This document shows, piece after piece, positions 50,191 through 64,000 of a DNA stretch of 64,000 nucleotides; position 1 is the stretch's first letter; each line of letters starts with the position of its first letter. A program made the position numbers and the translations under genes. The stretch is taken from positions 4,175,579 to 4,239,578 of the forward strand of contig CM049307.1 in assembly GCA_026874595.1 (NCBI GenBank). Direction: 5' to 3'. The notes below the pieces were generated by a model. The model was not told where the DNA came from, made no database searches, and saw only the letters and a program-made list of their open reading frames with translations. This DNA is from Sipunculus nudus (lineage: Eukaryota > Annelida > Sipuncula > Golfingiida > Sipunculidae).

Positions 50191-53100
50191 AAACACATTT
50201 GGAAAAAATCTCAACAACGACCATGATCTGACTATTTCTCAACTCACATTACCTCAACGACCACAACGATCTGACTATTTCTCACCTCACATTACCTCAA
50301 CGACCACCACGATCTGGCTATTTCTCACCTCACACTACCTCAACGACCACCACGATCTGACTATTTCTCACCTTACATTACCTCAACGACCACCACGACC
50401 GGCTATTTCTCTCCTCACATTACCTCAACGACCATCACGATCTGGCTATTTCTCACCTCACACTACCTCAACGACCACCACGATCTGGCTATTTCTCACC
50501 TCACACTACCTCAACGACCACCACGATCTGGCTATTTCTCACCTCACACTACCTCAACGACCACCACGATCTGGTTATTTCTCTCCTCACATTACCACAA
50601 CGACCACCACGATCTGGCAATTTCTCACCTCACATTACCTCAACGACCACCACGATCTGGCTATTTCTCACCTCACACTACCTCAACGACCACCACTAAC
50701 TGACTATTTCTCACCTTACATTACCTCAACGACCACCACGATCGGGCTATTTCTCTCCTCACATTACCTCAACGACCATCACGATCTGGCTATTTCTCAC
50801 CTCACACTACCTCAACGACAATCACGATCTGGCAATTTCTCACCTCACACTACCTCAACGACCACCACGATCTGGCTATTTCTCTCCTCACATTACCTCA
50901 ACGACCATCACGATCTGGCTATTTCTCACCTTACATTACCTCAACGACCACCACGATCTGGCTATTTCTCACCTCACACTACCTCAACGACCACCACGAT
51001 CTTGCAATTTCTCACCTCACATTACCTCAACGACCACCACGATCTGACTATTTCTCACCTTACATTACCTCAACGACCACCACGATCTGGCTATTTCTCA
51101 CCTCACATTACCTCAACGACCACCACGATCTTGCAATTTCTCACCTCACACTACCTCAACGACCACCACGATCTGACTATTTCTCACCTCACACTACCTC
51201 AACGACCAACACGATCTGACTATTTCTCACCTTACATTACCTCAACGACCACGACGATCTGGCTATTTCTCACCTCACACTACCTCAACGACCACCACGA
51301 TCTCGCTATTTCTCTCCTCACATTACCACAACGACCACCACGATCTTGCAATTTCTCACCTCACAATACCTCAACGACCACCACGATCTTGCAATTTCTC
51401 ACCTCACACTACCTCAACGACCACCACGATCTGACTATTTCTCACCTCACACTACCTCAACGACCACCACGATCTGACTATTTCTCACCTCACACTACCT
51501 CAACGACCAACACGATCTGACTATTTCTCACCTTACATTACCTCAACGACCACGACGATCTGGCTATTTCTCACCTCACACTACCTCAACGACCACCACG
51601 ACCTCGCTATTTCTCTCCTCACATTACCACAACGACCACCACGATCTTGCAATTTCTCACCTCACAATACCTCAACGACCACCACGATCTTGCAATTTCT
51701 CACCTCACATTACCTCAACGACCACCACGATCTGACCATTTCTCACCTCACACTACCTCAACGACCACCACGATCTGACTATTTCTCACCTCACATTACC
51801 TCAACGACCACCACGATCTGACTATTTCTCACCTTACACTACCTCAACGACCACCACGATCTGACTATTTCTCACCTCACATTACCTCAACGACCACCAC
51901 GTTCTGGCTATTTCCCAGCTCACACTACCTCAACGACCACCACGATCTGGCTATTTCTCACCTCACACTACCTCAACGACCACCAAGATCGGTCTATTTC
52001 TCACCTCACATTACCTCAACGACCATCACGATCTGGCTATTTCTCACCTCACACTACCTCAACGACCACCACGATCTGGCTATTTCTCACCTCACACTAC
52101 CTCAACGACCACCACGATCTGGCTATTTCTCACCTCACACTACCTCAACGACCACCACGATCTGGTTATTTCTCTCCTCACATTACCACAACGACCACCA
52201 CGATCTGGCAATTTCTCACCTCACATTACCTCAACGACCACCACGATCTGGCTATTTCTCACCTCACACTACCTCAACGACCACCACTAACTGACTATTT
52301 CTCACCTTACATTACCTCAACGACCACCACGATCGGGCTATTTCTCTCCTCACATTACCTCAACGACCATCACGATCTGGCTATTTCTCACCTCACACTA
52401 CCTCAACGACAATCACGATCTGGCAATTTCTCACCTCACACTACCTCAACGACCACCACGATCTGGCTATTTCTCTCCTCACATTACCTCAACGACCATC
52501 ACGATCTGGCTATTTCTCACCTTACATTACCTCAACGACCACCACGATCTGGCTATTTCTCACCTTACATTACCTCAACGACCACCACGATCTGGCTATT
52601 TCTCACCTCACATTACCTCAACGACCACCACGATCTTGCAATTTCTCACCTCACACTACCTCAACGACCACCACGATCTGACTATTTCTCACCTCACACT
52701 ACCTCAACGACCAACACGATCTGACTATTTCTCACCTTACATTACCTCAACGACCACGACGATCTGGCTATTTCTCACCTCACACTACCTCAACGACCAC
52801 CACGATCTCGCTATTTCTCTCCTCACATTACCACAACGACCACCACGATCTTGCAATTTCTCACCTCACAATACCTCAACGACCACCACGATCTTGCAAT
52901 TTCTCACCTCACACTACCTCAACGACCACCACGATCTGACTATTTCTCACCTCACACTACCTCAACGACCACCACGATCTGACTATTTCTCACCTCACAC
53001 TACCTCAACGACCAACACGATCTGACTATTTCTCACCTTACATTACCTCAACGACCACGACGATCTGGCTATTTCTCACCTCACACTACCTCAACGACCA

Positions 53101-56100
53101 CCACGACCTCGCTATTTCTCTCCTCACATTACCACAACGACCACCACGATCTTGCAATTTCTCACCTCACAATACCTCAACGACCACCACGATCTTGCAA
53201 TTTCTCACCTCACATTACCTCAACGACCACCACGATCTGACCATTTCTCACCTCACACTACCTCAACGACCACCACGATCTGACTATTTCTCACCTCACA
53301 TTACCTCAACGACCACCACGTTCTGGCTATTTCCCAGCTCACACTACCTCAACGACCACCACGATCTGGCTATTTCTCACCTCACACTACCTCAACGACC
53401 ACCAAGATCGGTCTATTTCTCACCTCACACTACCTCAACGACCACCACGATCTGGCTAATTCTCACCTCACATTACTACAACGACCACCACGATCTTGCT
53501 ATTTCTCACCTGGCATTACCTCAACGACCCAATGATCTATTTCTCAACTTACATTACCTAAACGACCACCACGACCTGGCTATTTTTCACCCCACATTAC
53601 CTCAACGACCACCACTGATCTGACAATTTCTAACCTCAAATTAGCTCAACGATCACCACGATCTGGCTATTTCTCACATTACCTCAAAATACGTTCTGAC
53701 TGTGCGCTGTTTACATTCTGATTCGTGTTTGGCTCAAACCCTGGCGTTGCTATGCTGCGGCGTTCCTTGTTCTCACCTCACATTACCTCAACGACCACCA
53801 TGATCTGCCTGTTTCTCACCTCACATTACCTCAACGACCAGCACGATCTGGCTATTTCTCACCTCACATTACCTTAACGACCACCACGATCTGACTATTT
53901 CTCACCTTACATTACCTCAACGACCACCACGATCTGGCTATTTCTCACCTCACACTACCTCAACGACCACCACGATCTCGCTATTTCTCTCCTCACATTA
54001 CTACAACGACCACCACGATCTGGCTATTTCTCACCTGGCATTACCTCAACTACCCCATGATCTATTTCTCAACTTACATTACCTCAACGACCACCACGAC
54101 CTGGCTATTTTTCACCCCACATTACCTCAACGACCACCACTGATCTGACAATTTCTAACCTCAAATTAGCTCAACGATCACCACGATCTAGCTATTTCTC
54201 ACATTACCTCAAAATACGTTCTGACTGTGCGCTGTTTACATTCTGATTCGTGTTTGGCTCAAACCCTGGCGTTGCTATGCTGCGGCGTTCCTTGTTCTCA
54301 CCTCACATTACCTCAACGACCACCATGATCTGCCTGTTTCTCACCTCACATTACCTCAACGACCAGCACGATCTGGCTATTTCTCACCTCACATTACCTT
54401 AACGACCACCACGATCTGACTATTTCTCACCTTACTTTACCTCAACGACCACCACGATCTGGCTATTTCTCACCTCACACTACCTCAACGACCACCATGA
54501 TCTCGCTATTTCTCTCCTCACATTACCACAACGACCACCACGATCTTGCAATTTCTCACCTCACATAACCTCAACGACCACCACGATCTTGCAATTTCTC
54601 ACCTCACACTACCTCAACGACCACCACGATCTGACTATTTCTCACCTCACACTACCTCAACGACCACCACGATCTGACTATTTCTCACCTCACATTACCT
54701 CGACGACCACCACGATCTGACTATTTCTCACCTTACACTACCTCAACGACCACCACGATCTGACTATTTCTCACCTCACATTACCTCAACGACCACCACG
54801 TTCTTGCTATTTCCCACCTCACACTACCTCAACGACCACCACGATCTGGCTATTTCTCACCTCACACTACCTCAACGACCACCACCATCTGGCTATTTCT
54901 CACCTCACACTACCTCAACGACCACCACGATCTGGCTAATTCTCACCTCACATTACTACAACGACCACCACGATCTAGCTATTTCTCACCTCGCATTACC
55001 TCAACGACCCTATGATCTATTTCTCAACTTACATTACCTCAACGACCACCACGACCTGGCTATTTTTCACCCCACATTACCTCAACGACCACTACTGATC
55101 TGACAATTTCTAACCTCAAATTAGCTCAACGATCACCACAATCTGGCTATTTCTCACATTACCTCAAAATACGTTCTGACTGTGCGCTGTTTACATTCTG
55201 ATTCGTGTTTGGCTCAAACCCTGGCGTTGCTATGCTGCGGCGTTTCTTGTTTTCACCTCACATTACCTCAACGACCACCATGATCTGCCTGTTTCTCACC
55301 TCACATTACCTCAACGACCAACACGATCTGGCTATTTCTCACCTCACATTACCTCAACGACCACCACGATCTGACTATTTCTCACCTTACACTACCTCAA
55401 CGACCACCACGATCTGACTATTTCTCACCTCACATTACCTCAACGACCACCACGTTCTGGCTATTTCCCACCTCACACTACCTCAACGACCACCACGATC
55501 TGGCTATTTCTCACCTCACACTACCTCAACGACCACCACGATCTGTCTATTTCTCACCTCACACTACCTCAACGACCACCACGATCTGGCTAATTCTCAC
55601 CTAACATTACTACAACGACCACCACGATCTGGCTATTTCTCACCTCGCATTACCTCAACGACCCCATGATCTATTTCTCAACTTACACTACCTCAACGAC
55701 CACCACGATCTCGCTATTTCTCTCCTCACATTACCACAACGACCACCACTGATCTGACAATTTCTAACCTCAAATTAGCTCAACGACCACCACGATCTTG
55801 CAATTTCTCACCTCACACTACCTCAACGACCACCACGATCTGACTATTTCTCACCTCAAACTACCTCAACGACCACCACGATCTGACTATTTCTCACCTC
55901 ACATTACCTCAACGACCACCACGATCTGACTATTTCTCACCTTACACTACCTCAACGACCACCACGATCTGACTATTTCTCACCTCACATTACCTCAACG
56001 ACCACCACGTTCTGGCTATTTCCCACCTCACACTACCTCAACGACCACCACGATCTGGCTATTTCTCACCTCACACTACCTCAACGACCACCACGATCTG

Positions 56101-59100
56101 TCTATTTCTCACCTCACACTACCTCAACGACCACCACGATCTGGCTAATTCTCACCTAACATTACTACAACGACCACCACGATCTGGCTATTTCTCACCT
56201 CGCATTACCTCAACGACCCCATGATCTATTTCTCAACTTACATTACCTCAACGACCACCACGACCTGGCTATTTTTCACCCCACATTACCTCAACGACCA
56301 CCACTGATCTGACAATTTCTAACCTCAAATTAGCTCAACGATCACCACGATCTGGCTATTTCTCACATTACCTCAAAATTCGTTCTGACTGTGCGCTGTT
56401 TACATTCTGATTCGTGTTTGGCTGAAACCCTGGCGTTGCTATGCTGCGGCGTTGATTGTTTTCACCTCACATTACCTCAACGACCACCATGATCTGCCTG
56501 TTTCTCACCTCACATTACCTCAACGACCAGCACGATCTGGCTATTTCTCACCTCACATTACCTCAACGACCACCACGATCTGACTATTTCTCACCTTACA
56601 CTACCTCAACGACCACCACAATCTGACTATTTCTCACCTCACATTACCTCAACGACCACCACGTTTTGGCTATTTCCCACCTCACACTACCTCAACGACC
56701 ACCACGATCTGGCTATTTCTCACCTCACACTACCTCAACGACCACCACGATCTGACTATTTCTCACCTCACACTACCTCAACGACCACCACGATCTGGCT
56801 AATTCTCACCTCACATTACTACAACGACCACCACGTTCTGGCTATTTCCCACCTCACACTACCTCAACGACCACCACGATCTGGCTATTTCTCACCTCAC
56901 ACTACCTCAACGACCACCACGATCTGTCTATTTCTCACCTCACACTACCTCAACGACCACCACGATCTGGCTAATTCTCACCTAACATTACTACAACGAC
57001 CACCACGATCTGGCTATTTCTCACCTCGCATTACCTCAACGACCCTATGATCTATTTCTCAACTTACACTACCTCAACGACCACCACGATCTCGCTATTT
57101 CTCTCCTCACATTACCACAACGACCACCACTGATCTGACAATTTCTAACCTCAAATTAGCTCAACGACCACCACGATCTTGCAATTTCTCACCTCACACT
57201 ACCTCAACGACCACCACGATCTGACTATTTCTCACCTCAAACTACCTCAACGACCACCACGATCTGACTATTTCTCACCTCACATTACCTCAACGACCAC
57301 CACGATCTGACTATTTCTCACCTTACACTACCTCAACGACCACCACGATCTGACTATTTCTCACCCCACATTACCTCAACGACCACCACGTTCTGGCTAT
57401 TTCCCACCTCACACTACCTCAACGACCACCACGATCTGGCTATTTCTCACCTCACACTACCTCAACGACCACCACGATCTGTCTATTTCTCACCTCACAC
57501 TACCTCAACGACCACCACGATCTGGCTAATTCTCACCTAACATTACTACAACGACCACCACGATCTGACTATTTCTCACCTCACACTACCTCAACGACCA
57601 CCACGATCTGACTATTTCTCACCTCACATTACCTAAACGACCACCACGATCTGACTATTTCTCACCTTACACTACCTCAACGACCACCACGATCTGACTA
57701 TTTCTCACCTCACATTACCTCAACGACCACCACGTTCTGGCTATTTCCCAGCTCACACTACCTCAACGACCACCACGATCTGGCTATTTCTCACCTCACA
57801 CTACCTCAACGACCACCAAGATCGGTCTATTTCTCACCTCACACTACCTCAACGACCACCACGATCTGGCTAATTCTCACCTCACATTACTACAACGACC
57901 ACCACGATCTTGCTATTTCTCACCTGGCATTACCTCAACGACCCAATGATCTATTTCTCAACTTACATTACCTAAACGACCACCACGACCTGGCTATTTT
58001 TCACCCCACATTACCTCAACGACCACCACTGATCTGACAATTTCTAACCTCAAATTAGCTCAACGATCACCACGATCTGGCTATTTCTCACATTACCTCA
58101 AAATACGTTCTGACTGTGCGCTGTTTACATTCTGATTCGTGTTTGGCTCAAACCCTGGCGTTGCTATGCTGCGGCGTTCCTTGTTCTCACCTCACATTAC
58201 CTCAACGACCACCATGATCTGCCTGTTTCTCACCTCACATTACCTCAACGACCAGCACGATCTGGCTATTTCTCACCTCACATTACCTTAACGACCACCA
58301 CGATCTGACTATTTCTCACCTTACATTACCTCAACGACCACCACGATCTGGCTATTTCTCACCTCACACTACCTCAACGACCACCACGATCTCGCTATTT
58401 CTCTCCTCACATTACTACAACGACCACCACGATCTGGCTATTTCTCACCTGGCATTACCTCAACTACCCCATGATCTATTTCTCAACTTACATTACCTCA
58501 ACGACCACCACGACCTGGCTATTTTTCACCCCACATTACCTCAACGACCACCACTGATCTGACAATTTCTAACCTCAAATTAGCTCAACGATCACCACGA
58601 TCTGGCTATTTCTCACATTACCTCAAAATACGTTCTGACTGTGCGCTGTTTACATTCTGATTCGTGTTTGGCTCAAACCCTGGCGTTGCTATGCTGCGGC
58701 GTTCCTTGTTCTCACCTCACATTACCTCAACGACCACCATGATCTGCCTGTTTCTCACCTCACATTACCTCAACGACCAGCACGATCTGGCTATTTCTCA
58801 CCTCACATTACCTTAACGACCACCACGATCTGACTATTTCTCACCTTACTTTACCTCAACGACCACCACGATCTGGCTATTTCTCACCTCACACTACCTC
58901 AACGACCACCATGATCTCGCTATTTCTCTCCTCACATTACCACAACGACCACCACGATCTTGCAATTTCTCACCTCACATAACCTCAACGACCACCACGA
59001 TCTTGCAATTTCTCACCTCACACTACCTCAACGACCACCACGATCTGACTATTTCTCACCTCACACTACCTCAACGACCACCACGATCTGACTATTTCTC

Positions 59101-62100
59101 ACCTCACATTACCTCGACGACCACCACGATCTGACTATTTCTCACCTTACACTACCTCAACGACCACCACGATCTGACTATTTCTCACCTCACATTACCT
59201 CAACGACCACCACGTTCTGGCTATTTCCCACCTCACACTACCTCAACGACCACCACGATCTGGCTATTTCTCACCTCACACTACCTCAACGACCACCACC
59301 ATCTGGCTATTTCTCACCTCACACTACCTCAACGACCACCACGATCTGGCTAATTCTCACCTCACATTACTACAACGACCACCACGATCTAGCTATTTCT
59401 CACCTCGCATTACCTCAACGACCCTATGATCTATTTCTCAACTTACATTACCTCAACGACCACCACGACCTGGCTATTTTTCACCCCACATTACCTCAAC
59501 GACCACTACTGATCTGACAATTTCTAACCTCAAATTAGCTCAACGATCACCACAATCTGGCTATTTCTCACATTACCTCAAAATACGTTCTGACTGTGCG
59601 CTGTTTACATTCTGATTCGTGTTTGGCTCAAACCCTGGCGTTGCGATGCTGCGGCGTTTCTTGTTTTCACCTCACATTACCTCAACGACCACCATGATCT
59701 GCCTGTTTCTCACCTCACATTACCTCAACGACCAACACGATCTGGCTATTTCTCACCTCACATTACCTCAACGACCACCACGATCTGACTATTTCTCACC
59801 TTACACTACCTCAACGACCACCACGATCTGACTATTTCTCACCTCACATTACCTCAACGACCACCACGATCTTGCAATTTCTCACCTCACACTACCTCAA
59901 CGACCACCACGATCTGACTATTTCTCACCTCAAACTACCTCAACGACCACCACGATCTGACTATTTCTCACCTCACATTACCTCAACGACCACCACGATC
60001 TGACTATTTCTCACCTTACACTACCTCAACGACCACCACGATCTGACTATTTCTCACCTCACATTACCTCAACGACCACCACGTTCTGGCTATTTCCCAC
60101 CTCACACTACCTCAACGACCACCACGATCTGGCTATTTCTCACCTCACACTACCTCAACGACCACCACGATCTGTCTATTTCTCACCTCACACTACCTCA
60201 ACGACCACCACGATCTGGCTAATTCTCACCTAACATTACTACAACGACCACCACGATCTGGCTATTTCTCACCTCGCATTACCTCAACGACCCCATGATC
60301 TATTTCTCAACTTACATTACCTCAACGACCACCACGACCTGGCTATTTTTCACCCCACATTACCTCAACGACCACCACTGATCTGACAATTTCTAACCTC
60401 AAATTAGCTCAACGATCACCACGATCTGGCTATTTCTCACATTACCTCAAAATACGTTCTGACTGTGCGCTGTTTACATTCTGATTCGTGTTTGGCTGAA
60501 ACCCTGGCGTTGCTATGCTGCGGCGTTGATTGTTTTCACCTCACATTACCTCAACGACCACCATGATCTGCCTGTTTCTCACCTCACATTACCTCAACGA
60601 CCAGCACGATATGGCTATTTCTCACCTCACATTACCTCAACGACCACCACGATCTGACTATTTCTCACCTTACACTACCTCAACGACCACCACAATCTGA
60701 CTATTTCTCACCTCACATTACCTCAACGACCACCATGATCTGCCTGTTTCTCACCTCACATTACCTCAACGACCAGCACGATCTGGCTATTTCTCACCTC
60801 ACATTACCTCAACGACCACCACGATCTGACTATTTCTCACCTTACACTACCTCAACGACCACCACGATCTGACTATTTCTCACCTCACATTACCTCAACG
60901 ACCACTACGTTCTGGCTATTTCCCACCTCACACTACCTCAACGACCACCACGATCTGGCTATTTCTCACCTCACACTACCTCAACGACCACCACGATCTG
61001 ACTATTTCTCACCTCACACTACCTCAACGACCACCACGATCTGGCTAATTCTCACCTCACATTACTACAACGACCACCACGATCTGGCTATTTCTCACCT
61101 CGTATTACCTCAACGACCCCATGATCTATTTCTCAACTTACACTACCTCAACGACCACCACGATCTCGCTATTTCTCTCCTCACATTACCACAACGACCA
61201 CCACTGATCTGACAATTTCTAACCTCAAATTAGCTCAACGACCACCACGATCTTGCAATTTCTCACCTCACACTACCTCAACGACCACCACGATCTGACT
61301 ATTTCTCACCTCAAACTACCTCAACGACCACCACGATCTGACTATTTCTCACCTCACAATACCTCAACGACCACCACGATCTGACTATTTCTCACCTCAC
61401 ATTACCTCAACGACCACCACGATCTGACTATTTCTCACCTTACACTACCTCAACGACCACCACGATCTGACTATTTCTCACCCCACATTACCTCAACGAC
61501 CACCACGTTCTGGCTATTTCCCACCTCACACTACCTCAACGACCACCACGATCTGGCTATTTCTCACCTCACACTACCTCAACGACCACCACGATCTGTC
61601 TATTTCTCACCTCACACTACCTCAACGACCACCACGATCTGGCTAATTCTCACCTAACATTACTACAACGACCACCACGATCTGACTATTTCTCACCTCA
61701 CACTACCTCAACGACCACCACGATCTGACTATTTCTCACCTCACATTACCTAAACGACCACCACGATCTGACTATTTCTCACCTTACACTACCTCAACGA
61801 CCACCACGATCTGACTATTTCTCACCTCACATTACCTCAACGACCACCACGTTCTGGCTATTTCCCACCTCACACTACCTCAACGACCACCACGATCTGG
61901 CTATTTCTCACCTCGCATTACCTCAACGACCCCATGATCTATTTCTCAACTTACATTACCTCAACGACCACCACGACCTGGCTATTTTTCACCCCACATT
62001 ACCTCAACGACCACCACTGATCTGACAATTTCTAACCTCAAATTAGCTCAACGATCACCACGATCTGGCTATTTCTCACATTACCTCAAAATACGTTCTG

Positions 62101-64000
62101 ACTGTGCGCTGTTTACATTCTGATTCGTGTTTGGCTCAAACCCTGGCGTTGCTATGCTGCGGCGTTGATTGTTTTCACCTCACATTATCTCAACGACCAC
62201 CATGATCTGCCTGTTTCTCACCTCACATTACCTCAACGACCAGCACGATCTGGCTATTTCTCACCTCACATTACCTCAACGACCACCACGATCTGACTAT
62301 TTCTCACCTTACACTACCTCAACGACCACCACGATCTGACTATTTCTCACCTCACATTACCTCAACGACCACCACGTTCTGGCTATTTCCCACCTCACAC
62401 TACCTCAACGACCACCACGATCTGACTATTTCTCACCTCACACTACCTCAACGACCACCACGATCTGGCTAATTCTCACCTCACATTACTACAACGACCA
62501 CCACGATCTGGCTATTTCTCACCTCGCATTACCTCAACGACCCCATGATCTATTTCTCAACTTACATTACCTCAACGACCACCACGACCTGGCTATTTTT
62601 CACCCCACATCACCTCAACGACCACCACTGATCTGACAATTTCTAACCTCAAATTAGCTCAACGATCACCACGATCTTGCAATTTCTCACCTCACACTAC
62701 CTCAACGACCACCACGATCTGACTATTTCTCACCTCACACTACCTCAACGACCACCACGATCTGACTATTTCTCACCTCACATTACCTCAACGACCACCA
62801 CGATCTGACTATTTCTCACCTTACACTACCTCAACGACCACCACGATCTGACTATTTCTCACCTCACATTACCTCAACGACCACCACGTTCTGGCTATTT
62901 CCCACCTCACACTACCTCAACGACCACCACGATCTGGCTATTTCTCACCTCACACTACCTCAACGACCACCAAGATCGGTCTATTTCTCACCTCACACTA
63001 CCTCAACGACCACCACGATCTGGCTAATTCTCACCTCACATTACTACAACGACCACCACGATCTGGCTATTTCTCACCTCGCATTACCTCAACGACCCCA
63101 TGATCTATTTCTCAACTTACATTACCTCAACGACCACCACGACCTGGCTATTTTTCACCCCACATTACCTCAACGACCACCACTGATCTGACAATTTCTA
63201 ACCTCAAATTAGCTCAACGATCACCACGATCTGGCTATTTCTCACATTACCTCAAAATACGTTCTGACTGTGCGCTGTTTACATTCTGATTCGTGTTTGG
63301 CTCAAACCCTGGCGTTGCTATGCTGCGGCGTTCCTTGTTTTCACCTCACATTACCTCAACGACCATCATGATCTGCCTGTTTCTCACCTCACATTACCTC
63401 AACGACCAGCACGATCTGGCTATTTCTCACCTCACATTACCTTAACGACCACCACGATCTGACTATTTCTCACCTCACATTACCTCAACGACCACCACGA
63501 TCTCGCTATTTCTCTCCTCACATTACCACAACGACCACCACGATCTTGCAATTTCTCACCTCACACTACCTCAACCACCACCAAGATCGGTCTATTTCTC
63601 ACCTCACACTACCTCAACGACCATCACGATCTGGCTAATTCTCACCTCACATTACCTTAACGACCACCACGATCTGACTATTTCTCACCTTACATTTCCT
63701 CAACGATCACCACGATCTGGCTATTTCTCACCTCACACTACCTCAACGACCACCACGATCTCGCTATTTCTCTCCTCACATTACCACAACGACCACCACG
63801 ATCTTGCAATTTCTCACCTCACATTACCTCAACGACCACCACGATCTTGCAATTTCTCACCTCACACTACCTCAACGACCACCACGATCTGACTATTTCT
63901 CACCTCACACTACCTCAACGACCACCACGATCTGACTATTTCTCACCTCACATTACCTCAACGACCACCACGATCTGACTATTTCTCACCTTACACTACC
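50190..64000. repeat. 43-bp satellite array, continues past the window
   Basis: More than 13.8 kb of a 43-bp unit made of CTCACCTCACATTACCTC, AACGACCACCACGATCTG and GCTATTT-type parts. The plus strand has only about three G per unit. Variants differ at a few positions. Long plus-strand ORFs inside it follow the repeat and are not genes. Larger blocks are duplicated at offsets of 1,505 bp (35 units) and 4,414 bp. Confidence 0.95.
53685..53770. repeat. Non-satellite spacer inside the 43-bp array (first of ten)
   Basis: A segment of about 80 bp (ACGTTCTGACTGTGCGCTGT and on to GCTATGCTGCGGCGTT) unrelated to the 43-bp unit. Copies start at about 53,691, 54,216, 55,171, 56,380, 58,105, 58,630, 59,585, 60,454, 62,093 and 63,259. 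Confidence 0.9.

Noticed and set aside
50111-51520. 469-codon plus-strand ORF (and similar ORFs at 52636, 53195, 54804, 55205 and 59619)
   Set aside because: They are read entirely or almost entirely through the 43-bp satellite. The peptide is just the repeat in rotating frames, with no promoter or domain.

Overview
The window is animal nuclear DNA, most likely from a marine mollusc (probably a bivalve). This rests on a sigma-class glutathione S-transferase (GST) gene split by introns, RTE-type retrotransposon tails, abundant TA, CT and GA microsatellites and very long satellite arrays. A large Polinton/Maverick (adintovirus-like) element is integrated in it. No species can be named from sequence alone.

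Bases 1 to about 23,632 are the right part of the element; its left end lies outside the window. In order it carries the C-terminus of protein-primed DNA polymerase B, an FtsK/A32-type packaging ATPase, two unknown genes, a very basic core-like protein, a capsid-associated protein, an acidic protein, a DDE integrase with a chromodomain, a small membrane protein, several small basic proteins (including a 42-residue Arg-rich one), a 534-aa protein and two tandem major capsid proteins. Next come a minus-strand RING-like gene interrupted by an in-frame amber codon, a PC4/Sub1-like gene, two tandem minor-structural paralogues and two accessory genes. Nearly all ORFs are open, which suggests a recent insertion. 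No adenain-like protease was recognised. Most genes have a TATA box 35-93 nt (mostly 42-55) before the ATG, several times overlapping the previous stop codon. The RING/PC4 pair and the two last genes also have ACTTCCGG (ETS-type) motifs, which suggests separate early and late promoter classes.

Bases 23,633-34,650 hold a host sigma-class GST gene on the minus strand. Four coding exons can be placed with matching phases: 34504-34636, 28656-28748, 25186-25301 and 24700-24810. The last exon or exons are not in the window and would lie beyond the element. A 55-bp minisatellite (23,633-24,748) consists of copies of the end of exon 4 plus its splice donor, and the element appears to be inserted inside one of these units. 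Intron 1 contains a broken non-LTR reverse transcriptase, a 121-bp satellite and a 45-bp minisatellite.

Bases 34,651-50,190 show no supportable gene. They hold dispersed and inverted repeats and microsatellites. From about 50,190 to the window end there is an array of a 43-bp G-poor satellite with 1,505-bp and 4,414-bp higher-order duplications and ten copies of an unrelated spacer of roughly 80 bp.
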